A stretch of 41,797 nt of DNA, from the NCBI GenBank assembly GCA_024224155.1, contig JAAENP010000387.1, positions 1 to 41,797 on the forward strand. The letters are read 5' to 3'. Positions 17,182 to 24,453 of the stretch are shown in pieces (positions within the stretch are counted from its first letter, which is position 1; the number at the start of each line of letters is the position of its first letter). Position numbers and translations under genes: made by a program. Source of the DNA: a bacterium. GTDB lineage: Bacteria > Acidobacteriota > Thermoanaerobaculia > Multivoradales > JAHEKO01. The notes beneath the pieces are model-generated. The model was not told where the DNA came from, searched no databases, and worked only from the letters and a program-made list of their open reading frames with translations.

Positions 17182-18089
17182 CCGAACCACTCTCGGGCGC
17201 GGGCGGCGCAGTCCTTCGGGGTCGCCTGCAGAAGTCCCTCGGGCCCCCGCCCTTCCAAGGCGAAACTTGCCGACACCACAGCCTGTTCGAGGGCCCCGTC
17301 GAGCGGCCGGTTCCGGAGCAGACCCGCGAGCAGGCCCCCGGCGAAGGCGTCGCCGGCGCCCGTGGCTTCGATCACCGTCGACGCGCGGGGCTGCCACTTC
17401 TCGACGCCGCGGCCGGCACGGTCGTAAACCGTACCGCCTCGTGCGCCGCGCTTCAGGAAGATCTGCTCGAGACGACTCGCCTCGGTGTTTCGTTCCACAA
17501 GCCTGGCGAGGCAGCGCTCGGGACGCTCGAGCGCCGAGTCGAGCAGGAGCTCGTCCTCGCTCAGCAGCACCAGGTCGGCTCGAGCGAAGAGAGACCGTAG
17601 CGAGGGCAGCGAACTCTCTTGCACCAATTCGAAGGGGTCGAGCGACAGCAGCGCGTCGGGCCGGCTCGCGAGCCGATCCAGCCAGCCGGATTGGATCGGT
17701 CGAGGCATCGGCGCCAGATGGTAGGCCTTTGGATCCCATCCGCTCGGCAGGTCCGCGAACGTTGGCGACATCACCTCATGTGACGGGGTGTCGAGGTGGT
17801 GAACGACCTGCCGCCGCCGCCCCTCGTAGAGAAGCCAGGTCCTCATGCCCGGCCCCGGGACTCTTCGCAGTCCGGACAGATCGATGCCTTTCTCAACCAG
17901 GGCCCCCAGCACCTCTTCAGGATAGTCGCCTCCGACGACGCTCGCGAGGCCCACCGGGATGTCCCAAAGTGAAGCGCCGAGCGCTGTGTACAGGGCTGCG
18001 CCTCCGGGCTGTGCGAGGTTTGTCGTTCCGCTCTCGTAGACGACATCGTCGACGATGAGGTTACCCGCGACAACGAAAAGTGGATTCAC
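17178..18089 (-). CDS. PfkB-family sugar/nucleoside kinase, probable pseudouridine kinase
   Basis: This 303-residue ribokinase-fold kinase has the N-terminal GNLIVDDVV strand, the PGGAALYTALGA substrate-binding motif and the C-terminal PfkB signature ATGAGDAFAGG, whose Asp is the catalytic base. PfkB kinases phosphorylate sugars and nucleosides with ATP. Its position directly before psuG, with a four-base ATGA overlap, strongly suggests that it makes the 5'-phosphate substrate of PsuG (the PsuK role). The gene itself starts with GTG in a GTGA overlap with the stop of the upstream BtpA/SgcQ gene, so the three are translationally chained. Another C- or N-nucleoside substrate is possible. Confidence 0.87.
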   Translation of the reverse strand: MNPLFVVAGNLIVDDVVYESGTTNLAQPGGAALYTALGASLWDIPVGLASVVGGDYPEEVLGALVEKGIDLSGLRRVPGPGMRTWLLYEGRRRQVVHHLDTPSHEVMSPTFADLPSGWDPKAYHLAPMPRPIQSGWLDRLASRPDALLSLDPFELVQESSLPSLRSLFARADLVLLSEDELLLDSALERPERCLARLVERNTEASRLEQIFLKRGARGGTVYDRAGRGVEKWQPRASTVIEATGAGDAFAGGLLAGLLRNRPLDGALEQAVVSASFALEGRGPEGLLQATPKDCAARAREWFG

Positions 18090-18907
18090 GCTCGCGTTAC
18101 AGTGTCGCGGAAGGCCCGGGCCAGGGCCTCCAAGCGAGTTGCGTCCAGGGGGTTCGACCAGGCCCCGTCTACTTTGACCGAGGAGCCGACAATGAGAGCG
18201 TCGGCGCCGCCGAATCGGGCGATGTTCTCCGCTGTGATTCCGGATCCCACCAGCGTCGGGACGCCGATGGCGGCGCTGACCGCATCGACCTCGGCCGGAT
18301 CGGTAGGGCGACCGGTCGCGGTACCTGTGACCACGACTCCATCGGCTCGAAAGAACTCGGCGGCGTGGGCGGTCTCGACCAGGTCGATGTCCGCCGTTAG
18401 GGCGTGCGACGAGTGCTTCTTCTTGATGTCCGCGAAGACCCGGATGCCATCGGCGCCGATCGCCTTGCGATAGCGAAGCAGATCACCGGCATCCGCCTCC
18501 ATGAGTCCCTCGTCGGCAACGTGCGCGAAAACGAAGCCCTCGACCCGCACAAAGGCCGCGCCGGCCGTGTGGGCTATCGCCAGCGCCTCGCGATTGGCAC
18601 CTGCCAGAACCTGAACGCCGAACGGCAAGTCGACGGAGTCGCCGACTGCCTGAGCCGCCGCGGTCATGGACGCGACGATCTCGGGGCCGACGGAGCGCTT
18701 CGAGTACGGGCGGTCGTGCATATTCTCCAGGATAAGGCCCTCGAACCCGGCGCTCTCGAACCGGCGTGCCTCGTCGACCGCGGTGGACACGATCTTCCGA
18801 ACCGGGATCGAATGAGATGGGGATCCGGGCAGCGCCTGCAGATGAATCACGCCGATGAGCGCACGCTCGACGCCGAAGATCGATTCGACTGTAGCCTTGC
18901 GATCCAT
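18086..18907 (-). CDS. BtpA/SgcQ-family TIM-barrel protein
   Basis: The 273-residue protein belongs to the BtpA/SgcQ (COG0434) group: ALIGVIHLQALPGSP at the start, GLILENMHDRPY, FGVQVLAGANREALAIA, a FADIKKKHSSHAL strand and a phosphate-site-like PTLVGSGITAENIARF near the C-terminus. The pattern is a TIM barrel with a phosphate-binding end. I chose the ATG at 18907 (MDRKATVES) because the family starts near here; a start ten codons upstream is possible but would add a non-conserved hydrophobic stretch. It is the first gene of the operon with the PfkB kinase and psuG. The enzyme activity of the family is not established; here it probably acts on a nucleoside or pentose phosphate. Confidence 0.87.
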   Translation of the reverse strand: MDRKATVESIFGVERALIGVIHLQALPGSPSHSIPVRKIVSTAVDEARRFESAGFEGLILENMHDRPYSKRSVGPEIVASMTAAAQAVGDSVDLPFGVQVLAGANREALAIAHTAGAAFVRVEGFVFAHVADEGLMEADAGDLLRYRKAIGADGIRVFADIKKKHSSHALTADIDLVETAHAAEFFRADGVVVTGTATGRPTDPAEVDAVSAAIGVPTLVGSGITAENIARFGGADALIVGSSVKVDGAWSNPLDATRLEALARAFRDTVTRA

Positions 18908-19067
18908 CCTCAGGAGGGTAGCAAAAACAGCAACCATCGAGAGCTCTGCGCGTATGAGAACTTTGAGCCCCTATCGCCGGAGGAACCGGAAGCGCTCGAG
19001 CATGGCCAGCACGGAAACAGGATATGCTCCGAAGTGCCTCGCGCTCGCCTTTGGCGCCCGTACCGTC
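18908..19067. promoter_or_regulatory. Divergent intergenic region between the nucleoside operon and the TPR lipoprotein gene
   Basis: This gap of 160 bases lies between divergent start codons and must hold promoters for both sides. The rightward frame stays open upstream of the assigned ATG at 19068, with an in-frame ATG at 19002 and GGAGG at 18980-18984. I kept the later ATG because it places a proper lipoprotein signal at the N-terminus. No clear -35/-10 pair or operator was recognised. Confidence 0.35.
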
Positions 19068-20570
19068 ATGAAGCACCGGAAGCCCACCACGGTTCAGCGT
19101 ACTGCAGCGGTCCTGGCCCTGTCGGTCGCCATGGGTATTGCGGGCTGCTCTGAGACCGCCAACGACAAGGGCTTTGAGCAGGCCGAGAAGATACCGGTGA
19201 CCACCTCCTCGAAGAAGGCTCGGAAGTTTTTTCTCGAGGGGCGCGAGTTGGCGGACAAGATTCGATTCACCGACGCCCGCGATTATTTCTTGCGAGCGAT
19301 CGACGAGGATCCGCAGTTTGCGATGGCCTACCTCTATCTGGCCAACAATGCGGCGTCGGCCAAAGAGTTCTTCTCTTCGTTGAAAAAGGCCGTCTTTCTC
19401 GCCGAGGAGGTATCGGAGGGCGAGAGGCTCTGGATTCTCGGTCAAGAGGCGGGGAACAGAGGCAAGCCCGAGCTTCAGCTGCAGCGCTTTTCCGCGCTGG
19501 TCGAGCTCTACCCCGAGGACGAGCGCGCTCACAACCTCCTCGGCGGTGTCTTTTTCGGCCGCCAGGAGTTCAAAGAGGCAATCGAGCACTACGAGCGCGC
19601 GACCGCGATCAATCCGGAGTTCTCTCAGCCCTACAACCAGCTGGGCTACGCGTTGCGCTCGCTCGGTAAGTACGAGAAGTCCGAGCACGCATTCAAGAAG
19701 TACATCCAGTTGATTCCGGACGAGCCCAATCCCTACGACTCCTATGCCGAGCTTTTGATGAAAGTGGGGCGCCACGAGGAGTCGATCGAGAACTACCGCA
19801 AGGCCCTGGAGAAGAACCCGCAGTTTCTGCCCTCTTTTGTCGGGATCGGGAACAACCAGATGTTCGTGGGCGACTACGAAGCTGCTCGCGCCACCTTTGC
19901 CGAGCTTCACGAACTGGCTCGCCACGGTGGCGAGAGGCGACTGTCGCACTTCTGGACGGCGGTCTCGTACGTTTTCGAGAACGACTTGGCCGGCGCGCTC
20001 GAAGCCACCCAAGCGATGTCGGCGATCGCCGAGGCCGACGACGACAAAGCGGCGTTGGCCGGCGATACCGTCTTTGTGGCCAATATTCATCTTTACAAGG
20101 GCTCGCCCGACGACGCCCTTCGGGACTTTCGGCGCGCGATAGAGCTCGCAGAGCAGGCCGAAGTGAATGAAGACATCAAAAAGACGGCTCGCCGCAATCT
20201 TGCCTACCAAGAGGCCAGGGTCGCGATTCGAAAAGGGGATCTCGAGAAAGCAGCTACAAAAGCGGAAGAGTATCGCCTGGCGGCTCGCTCGAAGGGCATC
20301 GCCAACGAGATGCGGCGGGTGCACGAGCTCGATGGAATCCTGGCCCTGCTGCGGGGAGACGCCGAGAGAGCCCTCGCGGAGCTCGAGCAGGCCAATGAGC
20401 AGAATCCGGTCGTCATCTACTGGCAGGCGAAAGCCGCCTTTGAGGTGGGCGACCTAGAGCGCGCTCGGTCTCTCGCCTCGAGCGCCGCTCGTTTCAACCA
20501 GCTGACGCCCAACTACGCGTTCATCCGAGACCGGGCGGAAGAGTTACTGGAAGCCCTTTCGCGCGGCTAG
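19068..20570 (+). CDS. TPR-repeat lipoprotein
   Basis: This 500-residue protein starts with a lipoprotein signal peptide ending in the lipobox GIAGC (Cys about residue 27). It continues as helical TPR repeats through most of its length, with clear units such as AHNLLGGVFFGRQEFKEAIE, PYNQLGYALRSLGKYEKSE and a DEPNPYDSYAELLMKVGRHE repeat. TPR lipoproteins usually scaffold envelope complexes. The start is set by the signal peptide; no good ribosome-binding site precedes it, so a longer form starting at 19002 cannot be excluded. A lipoprotein oligopeptidase gene follows after 57 bases on the same strand and may be co-expressed. No enzyme motif is visible. Confidence 0.87.
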   Translation: MKHRKPTTVQRTAAVLALSVAMGIAGCSETANDKGFEQAEKIPVTTSSKKARKFFLEGRELADKIRFTDARDYFLRAIDEDPQFAMAYLYLANNAASAKEFFSSLKKAVFLAEEVSEGERLWILGQEAGNRGKPELQLQRFSALVELYPEDERAHNLLGGVFFGRQEFKEAIEHYERATAINPEFSQPYNQLGYALRSLGKYEKSEHAFKKYIQLIPDEPNPYDSYAELLMKVGRHEESIENYRKALEKNPQFLPSFVGIGNNQMFVGDYEAARATFAELHELARHGGERRLSHFWTAVSYVFENDLAGALEATQAMSAIAEADDDKAALAGDTVFVANIHLYKGSPDDALRDFRRAIELAEQAEVNEDIKKTARRNLAYQEARVAIRKGDLEKAATKAEEYRLAARSKGIANEMRRVHELDGILALLRGDAERALAELEQANEQNPVVIYWQAKAAFEVGDLERARSLASSAARFNQLTPNYAFIRDRAEELLEALSRG

Positions 20571-20627
20571 CGGCCTCACTCCGATCGTGCCCCGCTAAAG
20601 GTCTCGCGTCTATCCAAGGAGTCGAGT

Positions 20628-22853
20628 ATGCGCCGTCAGCTAGTTATTCTGGGGATCTCTGTCGCCGTGGCCGGGTGCGTGGCGACCGCGGGACCGGATT
20701 TGAACGACCGCGAGACCCCGGCCTCGGAGCAAGTCGAGCCACAGGAGAGAACGAAGATGGACACCACTTCGGAAGCCGAAGCCCTTGATGTCGACCAGGA
20801 CGCGGACCGGCTGGTCGCGCCAGCGGCCGGGCGCGTGGCGAAGAAGCTCGAGATCCATGGCGACGTCCGTGTGGACGAGTTCTACTGGCTACGGGAGCGC
20901 GAGAATCCGGAGGTCATCAGCTACTTGAAAGCGGAGAATAGCTACACGGCGGCGCTGATGGCCGACACCGAAACGCTGCAGGAGAAGCTTTTCGAGGAGA
21001 TGAAGGGCAGGCTCAAAGAGGATGACGCGTCGGTTCCATACGAGTTAGACGGCCACTTCTACTACTACCGGTATTCCGAAGGCGGCGAGTACAAGCTGTA
21101 CTGCCGCAAGAGGGGATCCCTGGAGACGGAGGAGGAGGTCATACTGGACGTGAACGAGCTGGCCTCGGGGCACGAGCACGTTCGCGTTAACCAGGTGCAG
21201 CCCAACCCGGGCCAGGATGTTCTTTCCTATGCCATAGACACCGTGGGTCGACGCTTCTACAAGCTCGCCTTCCGCGACCTGACGACGGGTCAAGACCTGC
21301 CCGACGTCATCGAGAACGTAACCGGCAATCATGCCTGGGCGAATGACGGCAAGACGGTGTTCTATACCAAGCAGCACCCCGAGACGCTGCGGTGGTATCG
21401 GATCTACAAGCACGTTCTCGGCACCGACCCGTCCGCCGACGAGCTGGTCTATGAAGAGACCGACGAGGAATTCAGCGCCCACGTCTGGAAGACCAACTCC
21501 CGGCGCTTCATCATGCTGGGTTCGGAGCAGACGCTTTCGAGCGAGTACCGTTACCTCGATGCCAACGATCCGGACGGAGAGTTCAGGGTCTTTCTTCCCC
21601 GAGAAGAGAACCACGAGTACTCGATCGACGATCTTGGCGACGGCTTCCTGATCAGAACCAATTGGAATGCGCTCAACTTCCGCCTGATGCAGGCGCCCGT
21701 GGGCTCGACCTCGAAGGATGACTGGGTCGAGGTGATTCCCCATCGCGACGACGTCTTCGTCGGCGATGTCGAGATATTCAAGGATTTCATGGTGGTCTCG
21801 GAGCGCAAGGACGGTCTGATTCAGATGCGAATCGTTCCCGGCGACGGTTCCGGAGAACACTACCTGGAGTTCGGAGAGCCCGCCTACGATGCTTACTTCT
21901 CGGACAACAAGACTTTCGATACGCAGATCCTGCGGTACGCCTACACCTCGCTGACCACGCCCGACTCGATCTTTGACTACGACGTAAAGACCAGGTCCAA
22001 GACGCTTCGCAAAGAGGACGCCATTCTGGGTGGCTTCGATAAGAGCAACTACGTCACCGAACGCCTGTGGGGCACCGCCCGCGATGGCGTCAAGGTGCCG
22101 ATCTCGATCGTCTACCGCAGGGGTTTCACGAAGGACGGCAGCCGGCCGTTGTTGTTGTACGGCTACGGCTCCTATGGGAACTCCGTCGACGCCGCCTTTC
22201 GTCCACGCCGCCTGTCGCTTCTCGACCGCGGCTTTGCCTTCGCCATCGCCCACGTTCGCGGCGGCCAAGAGCTCGGCCGGCAATGGTACGAGAGTGGCAA
22301 GCTCTTCGCCAAGATGAACACCTTCACCGACTTCGTGGACTGCGGCAAGTTCCTGGTCTCGGAGGGCTATACGAGCCCGGACAGGATGTTCGCGTTGGGC
22401 GGCAGCGCCGGCGGTCTGTTGATGGGCACCGTCGCCAACGTGGCGCCCGATCTCTTCCATGGCATTGTCAGCCACGTGCCCTTCGTGGATGTCGTAACCA
22501 CGATGCTGGACTCCGACATTCCGCTGACTACGAGTGAATACGACGAGTGGGGCAACCCGAACGAAGAGACCTACTACGACTACATGCTGTCGTATTCACC
22601 CTACGATCAACTCGAGGCCAAGGCCTATCCACACATGTTGGTGACGACGGGTCTGCACGACTCCCAGGTCCAATACTGGGAGCCCGCCAAGTACGTGGCC
22701 AAGTTGCGCCGGCTCAAGACCGACGAGAACCTCTTGTTGCTCAAGACCAACATGGAGGCTGGACACAGCGGTGCTTCCGGTCGCTTCAAGCGCTACCGGG
22801 AGACGGCCCTCGACTATGCCTTCATGTTGCGGCTGGCCGGGATCGACGATTAG
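20628..22853 (+). CDS. Oligopeptidase B-like S9A peptidase, predicted lipoprotein
   Basis: The 741-residue protein begins with a lipoprotein signal (GISVAVAGC, Cys17) and an acidic linker to about residue 60. It continues with a complete prolyl-oligopeptidase-family enzyme: an N-terminal beta-propeller domain opening at VDEFYWLRERENPEV, and a C-terminal alpha/beta hydrolase domain. The catalytic triad is Ser593 in GGSAGG, Asp678 in HDSQVQYWEP and His713 in AGHSGASGR. These motifs match oligopeptidase B (PtrB), which cuts short peptides after basic residues. PtrB is normally cytoplasmic; here it should be tethered in the envelope facing the periplasm or outside. AAGGAG lies upstream of the ATG. 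The substrate preference is inferred from the family. Confidence 0.93.
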   Translation: MRRQLVILGISVAVAGCVATAGPDLNDRETPASEQVEPQERTKMDTTSEAEALDVDQDADRLVAPAAGRVAKKLEIHGDVRVDEFYWLRERENPEVISYLKAENSYTAALMADTETLQEKLFEEMKGRLKEDDASVPYELDGHFYYYRYSEGGEYKLYCRKRGSLETEEEVILDVNELASGHEHVRVNQVQPNPGQDVLSYAIDTVGRRFYKLAFRDLTTGQDLPDVIENVTGNHAWANDGKTVFYTKQHPETLRWYRIYKHVLGTDPSADELVYEETDEEFSAHVWKTNSRRFIMLGSEQTLSSEYRYLDANDPDGEFRVFLPREENHEYSIDDLGDGFLIRTNWNALNFRLMQAPVGSTSKDDWVEVIPHRDDVFVGDVEIFKDFMVVSERKDGLIQMRIVPGDGSGEHYLEFGEPAYDAYFSDNKTFDTQILRYAYTSLTTPDSIFDYDVKTRSKTLRKEDAILGGFDKSNYVTERLWGTARDGVKVPISIVYRRGFTKDGSRPLLLYGYGSYGNSVDAAFRPRRLSLLDRGFAFAIAHVRGGQELGRQWYESGKLFAKMNTFTDFVDCGKFLVSEGYTSPDRMFALGGSAGGLLMGTVANVAPDLFHGIVSHVPFVDVVTTMLDSDIPLTTSEYDEWGNPNEETYYDYMLSYSPYDQLEAKAYPHMLVTTGLHDSQVQYWEPAKYVAKLRRLKTDENLLLLKTNMEAGHSGASGRFKRYRETALDYAFMLRLAGIDD

Positions 22854-22923
22854 GGCGGCGTCCGAGACGCGGAGCACACGGTCGAGCGCCATTGGGGCAC
22901 GACCTGAGTGGTAAGATGAGGCG

Positions 22924-23391
22924 ATGGGATCGGTTGAAAAGCTGCTTGCCCGGGTGAGAATCCGGGACCTGCCCCGCCGCCGCGTGTGCACCGTGAGCCC
23001 ATCCACACCTCTCCACGAGGTCTACCGACTCCTGGACGAGGAGCACAGCGTGGCCGTTCTGGTCTGTGATGACAGTGGGCTGGTCGGAATTTTCACCGAG
23101 CGGGACATTCTCAACCGGACCGCCCTGGAAGGCGACTCCGACATGCCGATCGGCGATCTGATGAGTCCGATCAAGGCGAGTTTGACGCCCGACGACCGGC
23201 TCGCCGACGCGATCGAGGTCATGCACGAAGGCGGCTACAGGCACATTCCACTGCCCGATGACCAAGGACTCAAGCCCGGTCTCATAGGTGGCCGGGATAT
23301 TTTGAAGCTCATCGCCGACTACTACCCGGAGACCCTGCTCAACTTGCCGCCCCGGCTGCACCAGCAGATGACCCGGCCGGAGGGTGGCTAG
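22924..23391 (+). CDS. CBS-domain pair protein
   Basis: This 155-residue protein consists almost entirely of two CBS domains (about residues 12-70 and 78-140). The motifs VAVLVCDDSGLVGIFTERDI and GYRHIPLPDD ... GLIGGRDILKLI mark the ends of each unit. CBS pairs (Bateman modules) bind adenosine nucleotides or related ligands and regulate partner proteins. No effector domain is attached. The stop overlaps the GTG of the next CBS gene by one base (TAGTG), so they form a coupled pair and may heterodimerise. The ligand and the regulated partner are unknown. Confidence 0.9.
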   Translation: MGSVEKLLARVRIRDLPRRRVCTVSPSTPLHEVYRLLDEEHSVAVLVCDDSGLVGIFTERDILNRTALEGDSDMPIGDLMSPIKASLTPDDRLADAIEVMHEGGYRHIPLPDDQGLKPGLIGGRDILKLIADYYPETLLNLPPRLHQQMTRPEGG

Positions 23392-23918
23392 TGCTCTGCC
23401 CCAATTGCGCGGCGGACAACATTCCGGGTGTCGACATCTGCGAAGAGTGCGGAACCGACTTGGCGGGGCTCGACCTTCCGGAGGCACGGTCGGGCTTTCG
23501 CGGCAAGCTGCTGAACGCCAGAGTGGGGGACCTTCCGACCATGCCGGCGGTCATCGTTTCGCCCGATGAGACGGTACGCGATGCAATCGAGCGGATGCGC
23601 GAAGCTCAGGCGGGCTGCGTCCTGGTTCAGGAGGACGGAGAGCTGGTGGGGTTGTTCAACGAACGTCACGTGCTCACCAGGGTTCTGCGCAAAGACCTCG
23701 ACGCGACAACGACCCCCATCTCCCGGGTCATGAGCCCCAAGCCCTTGAAGCTATCGCCCGAGGATCCCCCGGCTTTTGCAATCCACTGCATGGTGGCCTA
23801 TGGCTTCCGGCACTTGCCCCTGGTCTCCGGCCGCGAAGTTCTCGGCTACGTTTCAGTGCGTACCATCCTGGCGTTTCTGCACAAGGACGTTATTGCCAGG
23901 GCCGCGGTCGCGAGCTGA
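23391..23918 (+). CDS. Zinc-ribbon plus CBS-pair protein
   Basis: The 175-residue protein starts with a treble-clef/zinc-ribbon motif, Cys3-X2-Cys6 and Cys17-X2-Cys20, followed by two CBS domains (about residues 45-105 and 112-172). CBS hallmarks include CVLVQEDGELVGLFNERHVL and FRHLPLVSGREVLGYVSVRTIL. It begins with GTG directly on the stop of the preceding CBS gene. It looks like a paralogue of that neighbour that gained, or kept, a metal-binding head. The ribbon could mediate protein or nucleic-acid binding while the CBS pair senses nucleotides. No characterised function can be assigned. Confidence 0.88.
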   Translation: MLCPNCAADNIPGVDICEECGTDLAGLDLPEARSGFRGKLLNARVGDLPTMPAVIVSPDETVRDAIERMREAQAGCVLVQEDGELVGLFNERHVLTRVLRKDLDATTTPISRVMSPKPLKLSPEDPPAFAIHCMVAYGFRHLPLVSGREVLGYVSVRTILAFLHKDVIARAAVAS

Positions 23919-24005
23919 GGGGGCGCTCACCGGGGCTGGTCATCTCGCCTCGGCGGCGGAAGCTCTGTTACTCTGCGCGCCAAACTCGCGACAACGGAGG
24001 ATGCG

Positions 24006-24284
24006 ATGGCGCTCTTGAAAAACGACGAAATAGAAGACGGTCTATCAGTGCATCCCGAGTGGAAATGGATCGGAGACTCGATCACTCGGACCTACGGGTT
24101 CCCGAGCTTCCGCGCATCACTGGCCTTCGTCGATTTCGTCGGTGAACTCGCTGAAGCCCGCGACCATCACCCTGATATCGATATCCGCTACAGCAAGGTA
24201 ACCTTGATTCTCAGCACCCATGCAGCCGGTGGCCTGACCGCGAAGGACTTCGATCTCGTCGGCTTGATAGACGGCCGGGGCTGA
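24006..24284 (+). CDS. phhB: 4a-hydroxytetrahydrobiopterin dehydratase (pterin-4a-carbinolamine dehydratase)
   Basis: This 92-residue protein is full length for the family. It has the conserved active-site block EARDHHPDIDIRYSKVTL and the C-terminal THAAGGLTAKDFDLV. The enzyme dehydrates 4a-hydroxytetrahydropterin, recycling the cofactor used by aromatic amino acid hydroxylases. GGAGG at 23996-24000 sits five bases before the ATG at 24006; an out-of-frame ATG at 24001 is ignored. No phenylalanine hydroxylase gene is present in the window, so the partner must be elsewhere, or the protein may serve another pterin (for example molybdopterin) function. Confidence 0.95.
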   Translation: MALLKNDEIEDGLSVHPEWKWIGDSITRTYGFPSFRASLAFVDFVGELAEARDHHPDIDIRYSKVTLILSTHAAGGLTAKDFDLVGLIDGRG

Positions 24285-24453
24285 ACCGGAACTCATCGAG
24301 CCAGCCCGCTCGGGACGCTCGACAGAGTGGTGCCGCAGAGGCCGCTGCCCGACCAGAGCAGCCCTGCGTTTCAATCTGTGGGCAGCAATCAGCAGCACCT
24401 CTCAGGCTCGATTCACCGCCAAGGGGTAACATGCCCGGTGAAAGCAGACATCG

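Noticed and set aside
16856-18058. A 400-codon plus-strand frame opposite psuG and the PfkB kinase
   Set aside because: Arg/Pro/Ala-rich antisense reading of two well-recognised genes.
18483-20324. A 613-codon open frame on the minus strand opposite the TPR lipoprotein gene
   Set aside because: It is the antisense shadow of a GC-rich gene; the forward frame has a lipobox and TPR repeats, while this frame has no recognisable domain except where it runs into the BtpA region out of frame.
21045-22475. A 476-codon open frame opposite the oligopeptidase gene
   Set aside because: The opposite strand encodes a full S9A peptidase with its triad; the antisense product has no family features.
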